DNA from: an uncultured SAR92 cluster bacterium
GTDB taxonomy: Bacteria > Pseudomonadota > Gammaproteobacteria > Pseudomonadales > Porticoccaceae
Direction of reading: 5' to 3'
Length of the DNA: 64,000 nt
NCBI GenBank assembly: GCA_902527245.1
Contig: CABZOI010000005.1
Location: 62,001 to 126,000, forward strand
Part shown: positions 26,585 to 34,843 of the stretch, one piece after another
Layout: each line of letters opens with the position of its first letter
Numbering within the stretch: the first letter of the stretch is position 1
Program-made: the position numbers and the translations under genes
The notes under the pieces: model-generated
Seen by the model: the letters and a program-made list of their open reading frames with translations, nothing else
What the model was told of the DNA's origin: nothing
The model's database searches: none

Positions 26585-29344
26585 CTAATGTGCTTCTTCC
26601 CAATTTTCACCCACACCCACATCGACAACCAGTGGAATCTTTAAATCAGCTGCATTACTCATTCTCTTCTGTAACTGCTCGATGACAGTTGTAAGTTCGT
26701 TCTCAAATACCTCCAATACCAATTCGTCATGTACTTGCATTATTATGCCACTTTTCATTTCAGAGTTTTCAAGCCAATTATCAACGGAAATCATTGCCAG
26801 CTTGATGATGTCCGCGGCAGTGCCTTGCATTGGAGCATTAATTGCTGTTCTCTCTGCAGCTTGTCTCCTCATTCCATTTGATGAGTTGATTTCTGGCAAA
26901 TAAAGTCGTCTTCCAAAATGCGTTTCGACATATCCCTGATGTGCAGCTAGTTGACGCGTTTTATCCATGTATATTTTTACACCAGGATATCTTTTAAAAT
27001 ATGTGTCGATATATTCTGCGGCCTGATTCCTGTTAATACCAAGTTGTTTTGACAACCCAAATGCAGACATTCCGTAAATTAAACCAAAGTTTATAGCCTT
27101 CGCGCTTCTTCGCTGCTCCGCTGAGACGTTTTCAAGATCAATTGAGAAAACTTCTGAGGCCGTAGCGCTATGAATGTCCAATCCATCATTAAAAGCTTTT
27201 ATCAAATTTTCATCCTCAGATAGATGAGCCATTATTCTTAACTCTATTTGAGAGTAGTCAGCTGCAACAATCTTGCAGTTTGGTGGTGCCACAAAGGCCT
27301 TTCTGACTCTCCTTCCCTCAGTATTTTTAATGGGAATATTCTGTAAATTGGGATCAGATGACGATAATCTACCGGTAGCAGTACCCGCCTGGTTATAAGA
27401 AGTGTGTACTCGGCCTGTCGATTTATTTGTCATCAATGGTAATTTGTCTGTATAAGTCGATTTTAGTTTTGATAATCCTCTGTGTTGCAACAAGATCTTT
27501 GGAAGCGAATGACTTATAGCAAGCTCCTGAAGGACTTCTTCTCGCGTGGAAGGCGCCCCAGTTGCTGTTTTTTTGATAACTGGAATTTTTAACTTTGTAA
27601 ATAAGATCTCTCCAAGTTGCTTGGGAGATGATAGATTAAATTCCTCTCCTGCTTGATCCCAAGCTTCCTGCTCTAACATTGATATTTGAGTCTCTAATTC
27701 TGCACTTTGTTCAAATAGAAGTGTTGAGTCAATTAGTGCTCCGCGACATTCTATTCTTGACAAAACATTAATTAAGGGTAATTCAATTTTCTCGAACACT
27801 GATTTAAGTGCGTGCTCGTCCTCGATTTTAGACCAAAGATTTTCATGCAACTTTAAAGTTATATCGGCATCCTCGGAAGCGTAAGGAGCAGCCTGATCAA
27901 GATCAATTTGATTGAAAGTTAATTTCTTTGCCCCCTTACCTGCAACATCTGTGTACTTCGTTGTAGCTAAATTCAAATAAGTCGTAGCTAAACTATCCAT
28001 ATCATGTCTAGTTGCAATTGAATTAATTACGTACGACTCCAGCATAGTGTCAAAGGAGATACCACAAAGATTTATGCCATGTTGTCTGAAAACACTCATA
28101 TCAAATTTAATATTTTGACCTACCTTTTTTACATGAGGATTTTCAAGGATCGGTCGCAACTGATTTAGAACTATTTCTTTATCTAACTGCTCTGGCGCAC
28201 CTAAATAATCATGGCCCAATGGAATATATGCTGCAGAATTTGGCTTGACAGACATGGATATGCCAATCAATTTTGCTGACATGTAATCAAGGCTATCAGT
28301 TTCAGTATCGATAGCTAGCAGTTCGGATTTGGTGATCTTGGTTATCCATTTTTTAAGATGAGAGAGCTCCAAAATAACTTCATAATGGATTTCACTACTA
28401 ACATCGAGTGGTTCTTTGCTCGCATTAGTTTGAGGTTCTGATACCGATGTCTCTGTCGAAAACTGTCCTCGTTTATTTCCTAATTCTTCTGTCCATGCTT
28501 TGAACTCTAATTCAGTATAAATTTCTAAAAGCTTGCCTTCATCCAGAGACATTTTTGGTATATTTCCAATATCAAAAGGCAAGACTAGGTCAGTTTTAAT
28601 TGTTGCCAATTTGTAAGAAAGCTCTACCAACGACCTATTTTCTTCAAGCTTGGCTGGCAAAGACTTTGCACCTCTTATGGTTAATTCTGGAATCGCCTTG
28701 AGATTATCAAATATCGAATCGATGCCCCCAAAAGCGGTCAAAAGAGAAACTGCCGTTTTTTCTCCAACGCCTGGAGCGCCAGGAATATTGTCCGATTTAT
28801 CACCCAGTAATGCCAAATAATCTATAATCAGGCCTGGTGCAATGCCAAATTTTTCAATAACACCATTCTCATCCAATAATTGTCCAGTCATTGTATTGAC
28901 GAGAGAAATATTTTTATCAACAATCTGCGCAAGGTCTTTATCCCCCGTAGACACAATTACTCTTATATTTTTCTGCGACGCGTTTTTTGCCAAAGTACCA
29001 ATAACATCGTCTGCCTCAACACCTTCAAAAATGATTAAAGGTAATCCCATTGCCTCTATTATCGAGTAGATAGGCTCAATCTGAACCCTTAAATCTTCAG
29101 GCATGGGCGGTCGATTAGCTTTGTAATCAGAGTACAAATCGTCTCTAAAGGTTTTCCCTTTAGCATCAAAAACGGTAATAACATCACTCATTGGATAATC
29201 TTTCTGGAGTCTTTGGATCATATTAATGACACCTTTGACAGCGCCTGTTGGCGTTCCCTTAGAGGAGGTTAAAGGCGGGAGTGCATGATAAGCTCGGTAA
29301 ATATATGAAGATCCGTCAACTAAAACTACTGGTTTGTTATCCAT
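26585..29344 (-). CDS. polA: DNA polymerase I
   Basis: Repair and Okazaki-fragment polymerase, about 919 residues. Order: N-terminal 5' nuclease (VLVDGSSYIYRAYHALPPL, then GDKSDNIPGAPGVGEKTA), a 3'-5' exonuclease domain whose DTETDSLDY suggests it is active, and the polymerase domain with SSDPNLQNIP, DYSQIELRIMAHLS, RRSAKAINFGLIYGMS and the QVHDELVLEV palm motif. ATG at 29344 fits the family start; a TTG at 29353, closer to GGAG, is possible. Divergent from zur. Confidence 0.97.
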   Translation of the reverse strand: MDNKPVVLVDGSSYIYRAYHALPPLTSSKGTPTGAVKGVINMIQRLQKDYPMSDVITVFDAKGKTFRDDLYSDYKANRPPMPEDLRVQIEPIYSIIEAMGLPLIIFEGVEADDVIGTLAKNASQKNIRVIVSTGDKDLAQIVDKNISLVNTMTGQLLDENGVIEKFGIAPGLIIDYLALLGDKSDNIPGAPGVGEKTAVSLLTAFGGIDSIFDNLKAIPELTIRGAKSLPAKLEENRSLVELSYKLATIKTDLVLPFDIGNIPKMSLDEGKLLEIYTELEFKAWTEELGNKRGQFSTETSVSEPQTNASKEPLDVSSEIHYEVILELSHLKKWITKITKSELLAIDTETDSLDYMSAKLIGISMSVKPNSAAYIPLGHDYLGAPEQLDKEIVLNQLRPILENPHVKKVGQNIKFDMSVFRQHGINLCGISFDTMLESYVINSIATRHDMDSLATTYLNLATTKYTDVAGKGAKKLTFNQIDLDQAAPYASEDADITLKLHENLWSKIEDEHALKSVFEKIELPLINVLSRIECRGALIDSTLLFEQSAELETQISMLEQEAWDQAGEEFNLSSPKQLGEILFTKLKIPVIKKTATGAPSTREEVLQELAISHSLPKILLQHRGLSKLKSTYTDKLPLMTNKSTGRVHTSYNQAGTATGRLSSSDPNLQNIPIKNTEGRRVRKAFVAPPNCKIVAADYSQIELRIMAHLSEDENLIKAFNDGLDIHSATASEVFSIDLENVSAEQRRSAKAINFGLIYGMSAFGLSKQLGINRNQAAEYIDTYFKRYPGVKIYMDKTRQLAAHQGYVETHFGRRLYLPEINSSNGMRRQAAERTAINAPMQGTAADIIKLAMISVDNWLENSEMKSGIIMQVHDELVLEVFENELTTVIEQLQKRMSNAADLKIPLVVDVGVGENWEEAH

Positions 29345-29478
29345 TCGAATCAAGTTACTCCATTAATTTTAAGTAGCATACTAGCTACGTACGTCTTATG
29401 AAACAAATATCATTTGTGCATTGAGGAAGAATAATTAACTTGCTTTTGTTGACAAAAGGATTTGTTTTAACCGCTTAG

Positions 29479-29493
29479 TGTTATACTATAACA
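29479..29493. promoter_or_regulatory. Zur box 1
   Basis: Perfect palindrome TGTTATA-C-TATAACA upstream of zur. It matches the core GTTATAnTATAAC known for gammaproteobacterial Zur. Centre 35 bases from the second box. Confidence 0.7.
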
Positions 29494-29513
29494 AATAATT
29501 CTTTTTAGATAAA

Positions 29514-29528
29514 TGTTATATTATAACA
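29514..29528. promoter_or_regulatory. Zur box 2
   Basis: Perfect palindrome TGTTATA-T-TATAACA ending 12 bases before the zur ATG. It overlaps a likely -10 (TATAAC) and the place of a ribosome site, so bound Zur would block its own expression. No Shine-Dalgarno is visible, so the leader must be very short. Confidence 0.72.
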
Positions 29529-29540
29529 AAATTAAATAAT

Positions 29541-30023
29541 ATGCTGACGAATGCAAAGTTAGTTTTCAACAAAAACATAAATCAAAAACATACGGAAGCA
29601 GCAATAAAGCATGCGGAATATCTCTGTTTACAAAAACAACAAAAATTTACAAGCTTACGACGCACAGTTTTTGAAATCTTGTGGGAAGACTATCAACCAT
29701 TGGGCGCTTATGAAATTAAACAAAGATTATCGATGAGATTGGGGAAAAAAATAGACCCGCCAACCGTGTACAGAGCAATTGAATTTTTTGTGGATTTAGG
29801 CCTAGCAAACAAGATTGAATCACTAAATGCTTACATTGGTTGTCCATTCCCATCTAGCCAACGCAGTTATATTTTCCTGATCTGTGAGAATTGCAAAAAT
29901 GTGGCAGAAGTATCTACAGGCTCTGTGGACAACTCACTAGCATTAATTATGGAAAAATTAAAATTTAAGCTTAGAAAACAACACATCGAAGTCAAAGGAA
30001 TATGCTCTAAATGCAGTCCTTAA
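29541..30023 (+). CDS. zur: Fur-family zinc uptake regulator Zur
   Basis: Zinc-responsive repressor, 160 residues. The N-terminal winged helix contains LTSLRRTVFEILW and DPPTVYRAIEFFVDLGLANKIESLNAYIGC; the C-terminal dimerisation part has two CxxC pairs (ICENCKNVAEV and ICSKCSP) that build the structural zinc site, as in Zur. Two perfect Zur palindromes just upstream support the identity and indicate autoregulation. znuABC is not in the window. Ends 10 bases from the convergent Sco gene. Confidence 0.9.
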   Translation: MLTNAKLVFNKNINQKHTEAAIKHAEYLCLQKQQKFTSLRRTVFEILWEDYQPLGAYEIKQRLSMRLGKKIDPPTVYRAIEFFVDLGLANKIESLNAYIGCPFPSSQRSYIFLICENCKNVAEVSTGSVDNSLALIMEKLKFKLRKQHIEVKGICSKCSP

Positions 30024-30033
30024 CTTTGAACAA

Positions 30034-30675
30034 CTAGAAGACATATGCGATCGAACGCCATGTTTGTCTCAACTTTTCTGGTGTATGAGGCACCTTAAAA
30101 AAGCCGTGGTAATCTCCTTTTGGATTAATTAATAATATTTGAGTGCTATGATCTACCGTATAGTTACTGCCATCCAAATAGACCCTGTTATAAGCAATAT
30201 TAACTTCACTTGCGAATCTTTTTATGTAGTGCTTATTTCCTGTAACTCCAATAAATCGAGGGTTAAAGTAAGGGATATAATTTGCTAATTCCTCTACCGA
30301 ATCTCTTTCTGAGTCTAGTGATATTAAGACTATCTGTAATCTGTCTTTTTCTGCCACTTTCAACTTATCATAAGTTTCATTCAGCACAGATAATGTAGTT
30401 GGGCAAAAATCTGGACACCGAGTAAAACCAAAAAAAACCATACTCCACTTTCCTAAAAATCTCTCTTTTGAGAAATCTTGTCCTAAATGATCTATCAGTT
30501 CAAAGTCACTGAATATGCGTGGCGTATCAAGAACTATTGCACCATTTGCCCTTAATTGCTCTTTTTTCATCACTACGGGTTGATTCATTTTCCACACAAA
30601 ACCGGCAACCACAAACATCATAAAACATATGATCCCAAGAACTGTTAATCTGATTCCAATTTTTTGACTAGGCAT
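30034..30675 (-). CDS. Sco1/SenC/PrrC copper chaperone
   Basis: Membrane-anchored thioredoxin-fold protein delivering copper to the CuA centre of cytochrome oxidase. 213 residues: one N-terminal transmembrane helix (TVLGIICFMMFVVAGFVW), copper ligands in FTRCPDFCPTTL and the His of YTVDHSTQ. Last gene of the SURF1-unknown-cyoE-sco run, 21 bases after cyoE. Confidence 0.93.
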   Translation of the reverse strand: MPSQKIGIRLTVLGIICFMMFVVAGFVWKMNQPVVMKKEQLRANGAIVLDTPRIFSDFELIDHLGQDFSKERFLGKWSMVFFGFTRCPDFCPTTLSVLNETYDKLKVAEKDRLQIVLISLDSERDSVEELANYIPYFNPRFIGVTGNKHYIKRFASEVNIAYNRVYLDGSNYTVDHSTQILLINPKGDYHGFFKVPHTPEKLRQTWRSIAYVF

Positions 30676-30696
30676 AGATAAATTCCAAAAGTGAAC

Positions 30697-31590
30697 CTAA
30701 ATCTGAAATAGATAGTGATCTGCAAGCATAACTATGAATAACAATGTCAAGTATGTAATTGAATAACGGAATGTTTTAATACCTGCATCTTTATCTTTGC
30801 TACGCAACATTATTACCGCCCAGTATAAAAATATTGAACCAAGCAATAGTTCTCCAACTAAATAAAGAACTCCAAACATACCGGTTAAATAAGGCAAGGT
30901 TGTCACAACTAGAAGAAGCAGCGTATACAGAAAAATATTAATTTTAGTATATCGCTCTCCGTGAGTGACAGGCAGCATTGGTATACCGACTTTTGCGTAT
31001 TCATCTTTCCTATGAACAGCCAATGCCCAAAAATGCGGAGGTGTCCAGGCAAAAATTATTAGTACAAGCAATAAAGCATTATGATGAATCTCGCCAGTTA
31101 CCGCTGTCCAACCCAACAAGGGAGGCGCTGCTCCCGCCAAACCACCTATTACTATGTTCTGAGGTGTCGCTCTTTTTAAAAACATCGTGTAAATAAAAGC
31201 ATAGCCAACTAAAGATGCAAGTGTCAGCCATATCGTTAATGCATTTGTAAACATATGCAATATTGCCACTCCACAACACCCAATAAATGCGGAGAACATA
31301 ATAGCCTGCAACGGCTTGATTCGCCCATCAGCAACTGGGCGCCCTATAGTTCGGGCCATCTTATCGTCAACATGCCTATCAACTACATGATTAACAATAG
31401 CTGCAGACGCGGCACAAAAAGCTATGCCCAAATTACCAAATATCAGAATGGTTAAGGGAACGGCTTCTTTTGTAGATAACATCATTCCTATAACAGAAGT
31501 TACCAGCATTAGTCCAACAACATTCGGCTTGCATAGTTCCAAGTAATCTCGCCAACTAACTCCTTTTGCAAGCAATCCTGTATCGTTCAT
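30697..31590 (-). CDS. cyoE: Protoheme IX farnesyltransferase (heme O synthase)
   Basis: UbiA-family integral membrane prenyltransferase converting haem B to haem O. 297 residues with about nine hydrophobic segments. Motifs LCKPNVVGLMLVTSVIGMM, the first Asp-rich site NHVVDRHVDDKMARTIGRP and the second LIIFAWTPPHFWALAVHRKDEYAKVGIPMLP are all typical of CyoE/CtaB. It lies within the cox assembly genes; heme A synthase, which uses its product, is not adjacent. Confidence 0.95.
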   Translation of the reverse strand: MNDTGLLAKGVSWRDYLELCKPNVVGLMLVTSVIGMMLSTKEAVPLTILIFGNLGIAFCAASAAIVNHVVDRHVDDKMARTIGRPVADGRIKPLQAIMFSAFIGCCGVAILHMFTNALTIWLTLASLVGYAFIYTMFLKRATPQNIVIGGLAGAAPPLLGWTAVTGEIHHNALLLVLIIFAWTPPHFWALAVHRKDEYAKVGIPMLPVTHGERYTKINIFLYTLLLLVVTTLPYLTGMFGVLYLVGELLLGSIFLYWAVIMLRSKDKDAGIKTFRYSITYLTLLFIVMLADHYLFQI

Positions 31591-31621
31591 TATTTTCTGT
31601 ATTCCATAAAGTAATGCGTAA

Positions 31622-32227
31622 TTATCTCATCGGCGAATATTTTAACAGATGTTTTACATCATCAAGTAAACCGTTTGGGTCATGATCTGCTGTATAAAAC
31701 AATACTGCTTTCCATTCTGGATTCAAAACAAAGTATCTAGGACTCTTCATGTCCCAAGCCGCTGAGGTCTCTAATAGAATACTTTCAAGTGCTTGAGGCT
31801 TTATCGACATAATATTCAGAAATGGATTTATTCCCTTGATATTTTCTAACTCTTGATCAGATATTTTATCCAGGTCTGTTAAAAAATATCTCTCAACTCG
31901 TAGTGTAGATCTTCCTAATAGCATATGAACTTGTCGCATGTTATATATCATTTGTTCGCAAACATCGGAACACTCGTTTGTCTCCGCAACAAGTATTTTC
32001 CACTTGGGCTTCACTGACGGTGAGGACGGAGCGAAAGATCCAAAATCTGCAACAGGTGTGACAATCTCTCCGGTATTAGTTGTTCCAAGAAAAGACATCA
32101 TCTTTTTTCTTTCGTCTTCAGTTTTTGGAATTAGGAAAAATCCTGAAGCAAGCACAACGCCCATTACTATAAACATCAGCCATATTTGGAGCATTGCGCC
32201 ATTTTTTTTATTCTTATTTGCTTCCAT
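31622..32227 (-). CDS. Cox-cluster membrane protein with CxxxC, Sco/thioredoxin-like
   Basis: 201-residue protein of the uncharacterised type found between SURF1 and ctaA/cyoE in Pseudomonas-like cox clusters. One N-terminal transmembrane segment (IWLMFIVMGVVLASGFFLIP) anchors a periplasmic domain. The CSDVC motif (about residue 85) sits where thioredoxin-fold proteins carry their cysteines and resembles Sco metal sites, while DHDPNGLLDDVKHLLKYSP looks like the end of a thioredoxin fold. A role in oxidase assembly is inferred from context. Confidence 0.7.
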   Translation of the reverse strand: MEANKNKKNGAMLQIWLMFIVMGVVLASGFFLIPKTEDERKKMMSFLGTTNTGEIVTPVADFGSFAPSSPSVKPKWKILVAETNECSDVCEQMIYNMRQVHMLLGRSTLRVERYFLTDLDKISDQELENIKGINPFLNIMSIKPQALESILLETSAAWDMKSPRYFVLNPEWKAVLFYTADHDPNGLLDDVKHLLKYSPMR

Positions 32228-32256
32228 TCGGAGTTTCCTGGTTATGTTTATGATGC

Positions 32257-33018
32257 TTACGGCTTAAATCGTGATTTTATCCACTCACCGGCATTAGAAT
32301 TACTAAATACTGTCATGATTAATAAAACAAACGACATAGCAAACCACTGAAATGCATAGCCAATATGTTTACTAACATCAACTGATACAGTTACCCAATT
32401 AGACTCAAAGGCTCCCAAGGACCCCTCATCTAATCTAAGTTGATAACTGAAAAAATCTGAAGATTGATAAATTACCCTGGCTCTATCAACATCTATCGAA
32501 CCAAGACGTACGGGCCACCGGTCTGGAATATCAATGCCATCATCCAAAGATATACCTCCCTCAATTTTCCTGTATAAAGTACCAAAGAAGCGACCTTTGT
32601 CCGGAATAGATTTCAATTCAGGAAGGATATCTCTATCCAAAGATGCAGGAACCCAACCGCGATTAACAAGCAAGTTACTAAGCTTTTCACTGTTGAGAAC
32701 TTTAAAAGTCAAAGACTCGTATACTTCATATCCTGGTATGTTGTTCTTAACTCTATAGTCAAGAAATACACGTTTAGCGCCGTTGATGATGCCATCAACA
32801 AAGACGCTTCTATATTGGAGATCTTGATAGTCATTAAGGGTATTGATGTTCACAGGAGCATAAGATTGATTCTGTTTAAATTGTTCCAGAATTTCAGCCT
32901 TCTCATCTGCCCTAGATAGTTGCCAAAAACCAAGCGCTGTCAGAAGCGGAAACAGCAGGCAAGCTAGAACAAGAAGTTTAGAGTTAGGAGTCCACAAAAA
33001 AGGTGAGTTAGATCGCAT
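32257..33018 (-). CDS. SURF1-family cytochrome oxidase assembly protein
   Basis: 253 residues with the SURF1 layout: an N-terminal transmembrane helix (LLVLACLLFPLLTALGFWQLSRADEK), a periplasmic beta-rich domain containing GIINGAKRVFLDYR, GYEVYESL and LLVNRGWVPA, and a C-terminal helix (HIGYAFQWFAMSFVLLIMTVF). SURF1 inserts haem A in subunit I. Divergent from the DUF2909 gene with only 45 bases between, so its promoter must lie in or across that space. Confidence 0.9.
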   Translation of the reverse strand: MRSNSPFLWTPNSKLLVLACLLFPLLTALGFWQLSRADEKAEILEQFKQNQSYAPVNINTLNDYQDLQYRSVFVDGIINGAKRVFLDYRVKNNIPGYEVYESLTFKVLNSEKLSNLLVNRGWVPASLDRDILPELKSIPDKGRFFGTLYRKIEGGISLDDGIDIPDRWPVRLGSIDVDRARVIYQSSDFFSYQLRLDEGSLGAFESNWVTVSVDVSKHIGYAFQWFAMSFVLLIMTVFSNSNAGEWIKSRFKP

Positions 33019-33063
33019 ACTTATCAGTTATTAGTTAAAATTAAACAAAGCATAGGAAATTTT

Positions 33064-33315
33064 ATGATCATAAAAACAATTATAGTCCTTCTTTTTATCG
33101 GAGTATTGCTGAGCCTTTTCGGAGGGCTAAATTTTCTGGTGAAAGACTTAGGGAACTCGCGTAAAAGATTATTGAATCTTCTATGGTTGAGGGTTATTTT
33201 AGCAACTCTACTACTATTAACGGTTTTTATTGGGTCTTACACGGGACACCTGACTAGCAATGCACCCTGGGATAAGAAACTTCATCCAGAAAATACGGTA
33301 CCTCCAAGAACCTAA
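33064..33315 (+). CDS. DUF2909 twin-transmembrane protein
   Basis: 83-residue protein with two hydrophobic helices (IIKTIIVLLFIGVLLSLFGGL and LRVILATLLLLTVFIGSYTG) separated by a basic loop, matching the DUF2909 proteins found in gammaproteobacterial cox clusters. It lies on the opposite strand from its neighbours, and its stop overlaps the coxC stop by 4 bases. Possibly an oxidase assembly or stability factor; no function is established. Confidence 0.75.
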   Translation: MIIKTIIVLLFIGVLLSLFGGLNFLVKDLGNSRKRLLNLLWLRVILATLLLLTVFIGSYTGHLTSNAPWDKKLHPENTVPPRT

Positions 33316-34265
33316 TCAAACACATAAACAATTAGGAAGAGCCCGACCCAAACTACATCTACAAAATGCCAATACCAAGCGGCAGCTTCAAACCCAAAGT
33401 GATCATTGTCTTTAAAATGTCCTCTCAAACCTCTCAAGAAAGAGACGAGCAACATAATAGTGCCCAATGTAACATGTGCACCATGGAAACCAGTTAACAA
33501 AAAGAAAGTAGTCCCATAAATACCTGAATCTAATGTCAAGCCCATATGTTGATACGCTTCTATATACTCTTCCGCCTGAAGAAAGAGGAATACGATCCCT
33601 AATAAAACGGTAATTCCAAGCCATCGAGTAAATGTTTTTCGATCACCCTCTTTAATGGCATGGTGAGCGATGTTAACGGTGTAACTGGACGTTAACAATA
33701 TTATGGTATTCCACAAAGGTAGCCACGCTAAGATTCTCTGCCAACTGCTGAATCCTGGAAAACTCATAGCCTGATCGGGTCCCACAAATTTGGCTGATTC
33801 GCCATTCGCTGCTTGATCTGGTGTGACTAAAGGCGGCCAAGTTGCCTCATAACCAGGATATAATAATTCAGCATTCGCTGTTGATGCATCCGTAGGGGTA
33901 TCATCAAATAAAGTAATGGCTGCTTCACCGCCTAGCCATGGATTTACCAGCACCCGAACATAGAATAATGCGCCAAAAAAAGCCGCGAAAAACATAACTT
34001 CAGAAAAAATGAACCACAACATACCTAAAACATATGAGTGTTTTAGCTGATTGCTAACCATCCCATTCATATTTTCCTCGATTACGATGCCCCACCACTT
34101 GTACATCACAATTGCAAGTATGGCTAAACCAACAAAGAAGACAGTCGCAGATTGTCCATCTATCACCCACATCGCGGCGCCAAATCCCATGGTGCCCATT
34201 CCTAGTGCCGCGCCTAATGGAAGCTTACTTTGCTCGGGAACATAATAACTGCCTTGATCTGTCAT
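33312..34265 (-). CDS. coxC: Cytochrome c oxidase subunit III
   Basis: 317 residues with about seven transmembrane segments. Family marks: FIFSEVMFFAAFFGALFY, LPLWNTIILLTSSYTVNIAHHA, GTTFFLLTGFHGAHVTLG and the C-terminal FGFEAAAWYWHFVDVVWVGLF. An extra polar stretch near residues 115-165 (TDASTANAELLYPGYEATWPP) lies in the first periplasmic loop, as in Pseudomonas-like subunits. Follows ctaG by 14 bases. Confidence 0.96.
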   Translation of the reverse strand: MTDQGSYYVPEQSKLPLGAALGMGTMGFGAAMWVIDGQSATVFFVGLAILAIVMYKWWGIVIEENMNGMVSNQLKHSYVLGMLWFIFSEVMFFAAFFGALFYVRVLVNPWLGGEAAITLFDDTPTDASTANAELLYPGYEATWPPLVTPDQAANGESAKFVGPDQAMSFPGFSSWQRILAWLPLWNTIILLTSSYTVNIAHHAIKEGDRKTFTRWLGITVLLGIVFLFLQAEEYIEAYQHMGLTLDSGIYGTTFFLLTGFHGAHVTLGTIMLLVSFLRGLRGHFKDNDHFGFEAAAWYWHFVDVVWVGLFLIVYVFD

Positions 34266-34279
34266 AAAATTTCTCCTAC

Positions 34280-34834
34280 TTATAGCTGTGTTATTTTTAA
34301 ATCAGCTACTCGATCGGTAATGTCAAATATCGTATAAGACAGAGTTACCGTGTTTACACTACGAGGCAACTCAGGGTCAATAATAAATTGAACCATTAAT
34401 TCTGCATCATCGCCAGCATCAAGAGGCTGGCTATTGAAACAAAAACATTCTGTTTTGTGAAAAAAGTCGGCTGCATTGTTAGGAAGTATATTTGGAATTG
34501 CTTGACCAACCATATCATTGCCGGTTAGATTCTTTGCAAAAAATGTAATTTGATTTGATTCGCCAGGATGGACAAAAACTTTGTCTTTTACCGGATAAAA
34601 CTCCCAAGGCATTGTTGCATTGTTGGTTACGACAAATTGAACCTCTACTTGTCGTGTATCATCAATTGTTAATACCTCAGCTTGATATGGACCACCGGTC
34701 TTGCCGCCTATGCCTAAAGCCTCGCAGAAAAGATCGTAAAGTGGCGGTAGGACAAATATTGCAAACATAAACATTATGATTGCTCCAATGGTGGATTTAA
34801 TAACCACCGATTTATTTGCCGATCTTGTCTCCAC
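34280..34834 (-). CDS. ctaG: Cytochrome c oxidase assembly protein CtaG/Cox11
   Basis: Copper chaperone for the CuB site of subunit I. 184 residues: N-terminal transmembrane helix (IGAIIMFMFAIFVLPPLYDLFCEALG) and a periplasmic immunoglobulin-like domain with the copper motif KTECFCFNSQPLDAGDDAELMV (CFCF). GTG start. Nine bases after coxA in the standard coxB-coxA-ctaG-coxC order. Confidence 0.95.
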   Translation of the reverse strand: METRSANKSVVIKSTIGAIIMFMFAIFVLPPLYDLFCEALGIGGKTGGPYQAEVLTIDDTRQVEVQFVVTNNATMPWEFYPVKDKVFVHPGESNQITFFAKNLTGNDMVGQAIPNILPNNAADFFHKTECFCFNSQPLDAGDDAELMVQFIIDPELPRSVNTVTLSYTIFDITDRVADLKITQL

Positions 34835-34843
34835 TAGTTTTTC

